A stretch of DNA of 16,664 nt from an uncultured Ruminococcus sp. (GTDB lineage: Bacteria; Bacillota; Clostridia; Oscillospirales; CAG-272): NCBI GenBank assembly GCA_902797125.1, contig CADBRS010000074.1, positions 1 through 16,664 on the forward strand, given 5' to 3'. Position 1 is the stretch's first letter. Every line of letters begins with the position of its first letter. Below, in pieces: positions 15,281 through 16,664 of this stretch. The notes beneath the pieces were generated by a model. It worked only from the letters and a program-made list of their open reading frames with translations. It searched no databases and had not been told where the DNA came from. The position numbers and the translations under genes are program-made.

Positions 15281-16354
15281 TTAAGCCTCTGTCTTGTTCT
15301 TCGATTCGAGGTAGTATGCTGCTTTTTCCGCATACATCTTTTCATCTGATTCTTTGAGCAAAGTTTCCACGTCCTTTTCACTGTTGGCGTCATAACTGTA
15401 GCCTACGGAACAGCTGTATTTAGTCTCGGAAACATTTTTTTTGATCCGTTCCACCAATTGAACGACTTCGTTGTGCGAAGTCTGCCTGCAGACGATGACG
15501 AATTCGTCTCCGCCGACCCGGTAGGCGACCTGTTTCCTCTTGAGAGCGCGATGGAAGCAAAGTGCGAGAGTCACAAGAGCCTCATCACCGGCGGCATGTC
15601 CCTGCGTATCGTTGGTTTTTTTCAGACCGTTCATATCGATCGATACGATCGCAGATATCTCTTTGGGTTCATAGGCCGTGTCGGCATAATAGGCCTGACG
15701 GTTCATCAGTCCTGTCAGCGAATCCTTCTTCGTCAGTTGAAGGATCGAGAAAACGTAATAGACAAACAATGCCACCGAGATGGTCGTACAGAAGATCTGA
15801 GCATATTCTTTGCCGAAAATGAACGGGAAAATCAGTCCGGAACCCAGTGCGCAGGCCAGAAAAACGATCGGTATGATCTCGGATTTCTGTTTGTTGCTCC
15901 GCCGGATCAGCATCACAATGAGTACGACACTGTACAAACCGGCAACGATGAACGGCAGATAGCCCAGCGGACCGCGATGAAACTCATAGGACTCATCGAC
16001 GCTGAAAACGATTCCGGTAAAGATCGACACGATATCCAAGGCCGCGAGCGCAAGAGCAGGAATGAAAACAAACCACCTGAGCTTTTTGACCAGCGTATAG
16101 ATCACGTGTGCGATGATAAAGGGAGTGGCGCTGTATCGGATCGACATCAGCACGATTCTCCACATTCTGTCCCCGCCGGTATCTTCCAGTCTGAACTCGA
16201 CAAATACGATGATCGAAAGTGCAAAAATGGCTACGATGAGGATATACATCCTCCTGATCCATCTACGCTCCAGGAATACCGTTGTCTTGAGCATGATTGC
16301 AAACGCGATGAGGATCAAAATCTGAGCCCAGTTTTGAATTAAAAACTCTTTCAA
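15281..16354 (-). CDS. Membrane diguanylate cyclase (seven-helix sensor plus GGDEF domain)
   Basis: The protein has about 357 residues. Seven hydrophobic segments fill residues 8 to about 205 and resemble a 7TM sensor module. A GGDEF domain follows, opening with KKDSLTGLMNRQAYY. It contains the metal-binding Asp in SIDMNGLKKTND (about 240) and an intact GGDEF motif (RVGGDEFVIV, motif at 281-285). It should synthesise cyclic di-GMP in response to an unknown membrane or external signal. The RxxD product-inhibition site is absent; the equivalent positions are Lys and Gln. There is no ATG. TTG 16354 is chosen because GGAGG lies 11 bases upstream; TTG 16372 overlaps that same Shine-Dalgarno and is less likely. 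It is monocistronic, with its own promoter. Confidence 0.87.
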   Translation of the reverse strand: MKEFLIQNWAQILILIAFAIMLKTTVFLERRWIRRMYILIVAIFALSIIVFVEFRLEDTGGDRMWRIVLMSIRYSATPFIIAHVIYTLVKKLRWFVFIPALALAALDIVSIFTGIVFSVDESYEFHRGPLGYLPFIVAGLYSVVLIVMLIRRSNKQKSEIIPIVFLACALGSGLIFPFIFGKEYAQIFCTTISVALFVYYVFSILQLTKKDSLTGLMNRQAYYADTAYEPKEISAIVSIDMNGLKKTNDTQGHAAGDEALVTLALCFHRALKRKQVAYRVGGDEFVIVCRQTSHNEVVQLVERIKKNVSETKYSCSVGYSYDANSEKDVETLLKESDEKMYAEKAAYYLESKNKTEA

Positions 16355-16422
16355 TTTGTGTTTTTCCTCCAATCTGTGCTCAAACTCGGAAACGCTGTGC
16401 AGAGCATCTTCCCTGTTTTTTC

Positions 16423-16451
16423 AGTATAGCATATTCACGATTTTTTTGCAA
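16423..16451 (-). promoter_or_regulatory. Promoter of the GGDEF gene
   Basis: On the minus strand, TTGCAA (16446-16451) and TATACT (16423-16428) are separated by 17 bases, with TG one base upstream of the -10 box. Confidence 0.85.
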
Positions 16452-16465
16452 TCCTTTTTACACGC

Positions 16466-16504
16466 GCGGTGAACTGGAGCAAAGTTGCAAGCTTACTTCA
16501 CCGC
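16466..16504. repeat. 8-bp inverted repeat upstream of the GGDEF promoter
   Basis: GCGGTGAA (16466-16473) and TTCACCGC (16497-16504) are perfect inverted copies, 23 bases apart. The interval contains GCAA/TTGC and an AAGCTT palindrome. No T run follows on either strand, so it is not a standard terminator. Confidence 0.55.
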
Positions 16505-16534
16505 CTGAAAGCCCGATCATTGCCCAAAATGCAA

Positions 16535-16572
16535 GAAAAAACCTCTCTTGCCGTGGTAAACAAAAGAGGTTT
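16535..16572 (-). terminator. Rho-independent terminator of tRNA-Pro
   Basis: AAACCTCT (16539-16546) pairs with AGAGGTTT (16565-16572). On the minus strand the stem runs straight into a T-rich tail (16535-16540). It lies about 10 bases past the tRNA 3' end. Confidence 0.85.
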
Positions 16573-16581
16573 CTTTTATGA

Positions 16582-16654
16582 TCGGAGTGACAGGATTCGA
16601 ACCTGCGGCATCTTGGTCCCAAACCAAGCGCTCTACCATCTGAGCCACACCCCG
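16582..16654 (-). tRNA. tRNA-Pro (anticodon TGG)
   Basis: The 73-base gene folds into a complete cloverleaf. The acceptor stem is CGGGGTG with CACTCCG. The D arm is GCTC/GAGC, the anticodon stem CTTGG/CCAAG encloses loop TTTGGGA (anticodon TGG), and the T arm GCAGG/CCTGT encloses TTCGAAT. The discriminator base is A. CCA is not encoded: TCA follows instead, so the tail must be added after transcription. The promoter lies beyond the right edge. Confidence 0.95.
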
Positions 16655-16664
16655 ATCTTATAAT

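Overview
The window looks like chromosome from an uncultured member of the Clostridia (Firmicutes), probably gut- or host-associated. The reasons are strong AGGAGG-type ribosome binding sites, textbook sigma-A promoters, TTG start codons, an L19 leader-like structure, luxS, clostridial-style surface and lipoprotein genes, and moderate GC with long antisense shadow ORFs. The exact order cannot be fixed from sequence alone.

Layout. (1) 1-332: a partial XRE-type regulator (minus) with its own promoter and a repeated element upstream. (2) 557-717: tRNA-Leu(GAG) (minus) with a consensus promoter and terminator. (3) 788-1735: a BadF/BadG-family sugar kinase, probably an N-acetylglucosamine kinase. 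It is the only clear plus-strand protein gene, and it ends at a shared terminator facing rplS. (4) 1803-2296: rplS (L19) with promoter and structured leader. (5) 2360-9619: a five-gene minus-strand run from one promoter: TerB-N/TerB-C protein, BrxD-like (DUF2791) ATPase, compact Lhr-like (BrxHI-like) SF2 helicase, nrdR, and a Wzx/MurJ-like flippase. The first three form a compact cassette best read as a stand-alone DNA-processing or anti-phage module related to BREX accessory genes and Ter-associated systems. No methylase, PglZ phosphatase or recognisable nuclease accompanies it here. (6) 9674-15120: a minus-strand block of luxS, a cytoplasmic GH29 alpha-L-fucosidase, a membrane-anchored carbohydrate-binding (CBM9-like) surface protein with its own strong promoter, and a lipoprotein with a five-bladed GH43/GH32-type propeller. 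(7) 15207-16451: a seven-helix membrane GGDEF protein. (8) 16535-16654: tRNA-Pro(TGG) with terminator.

How they fit together. The surface proteins, the fucosidase and the sugar kinase suggest host or plant glycan foraging: capture and trimming at the surface, defucosylation in the cytoplasm, then phosphorylation of amino sugars. Housekeeping genes (rplS, nrdR, luxS, two tRNAs) are interleaved with this accessory content. The most notable item is the TerB-N/DUF2791/helicase cassette, whose promoter carries nested inverted repeats and which appears to be co-transcribed with the ribonucleotide reductase repressor NrdR.

No IS element, CRISPR array, rRNA or prophage gene was seen.
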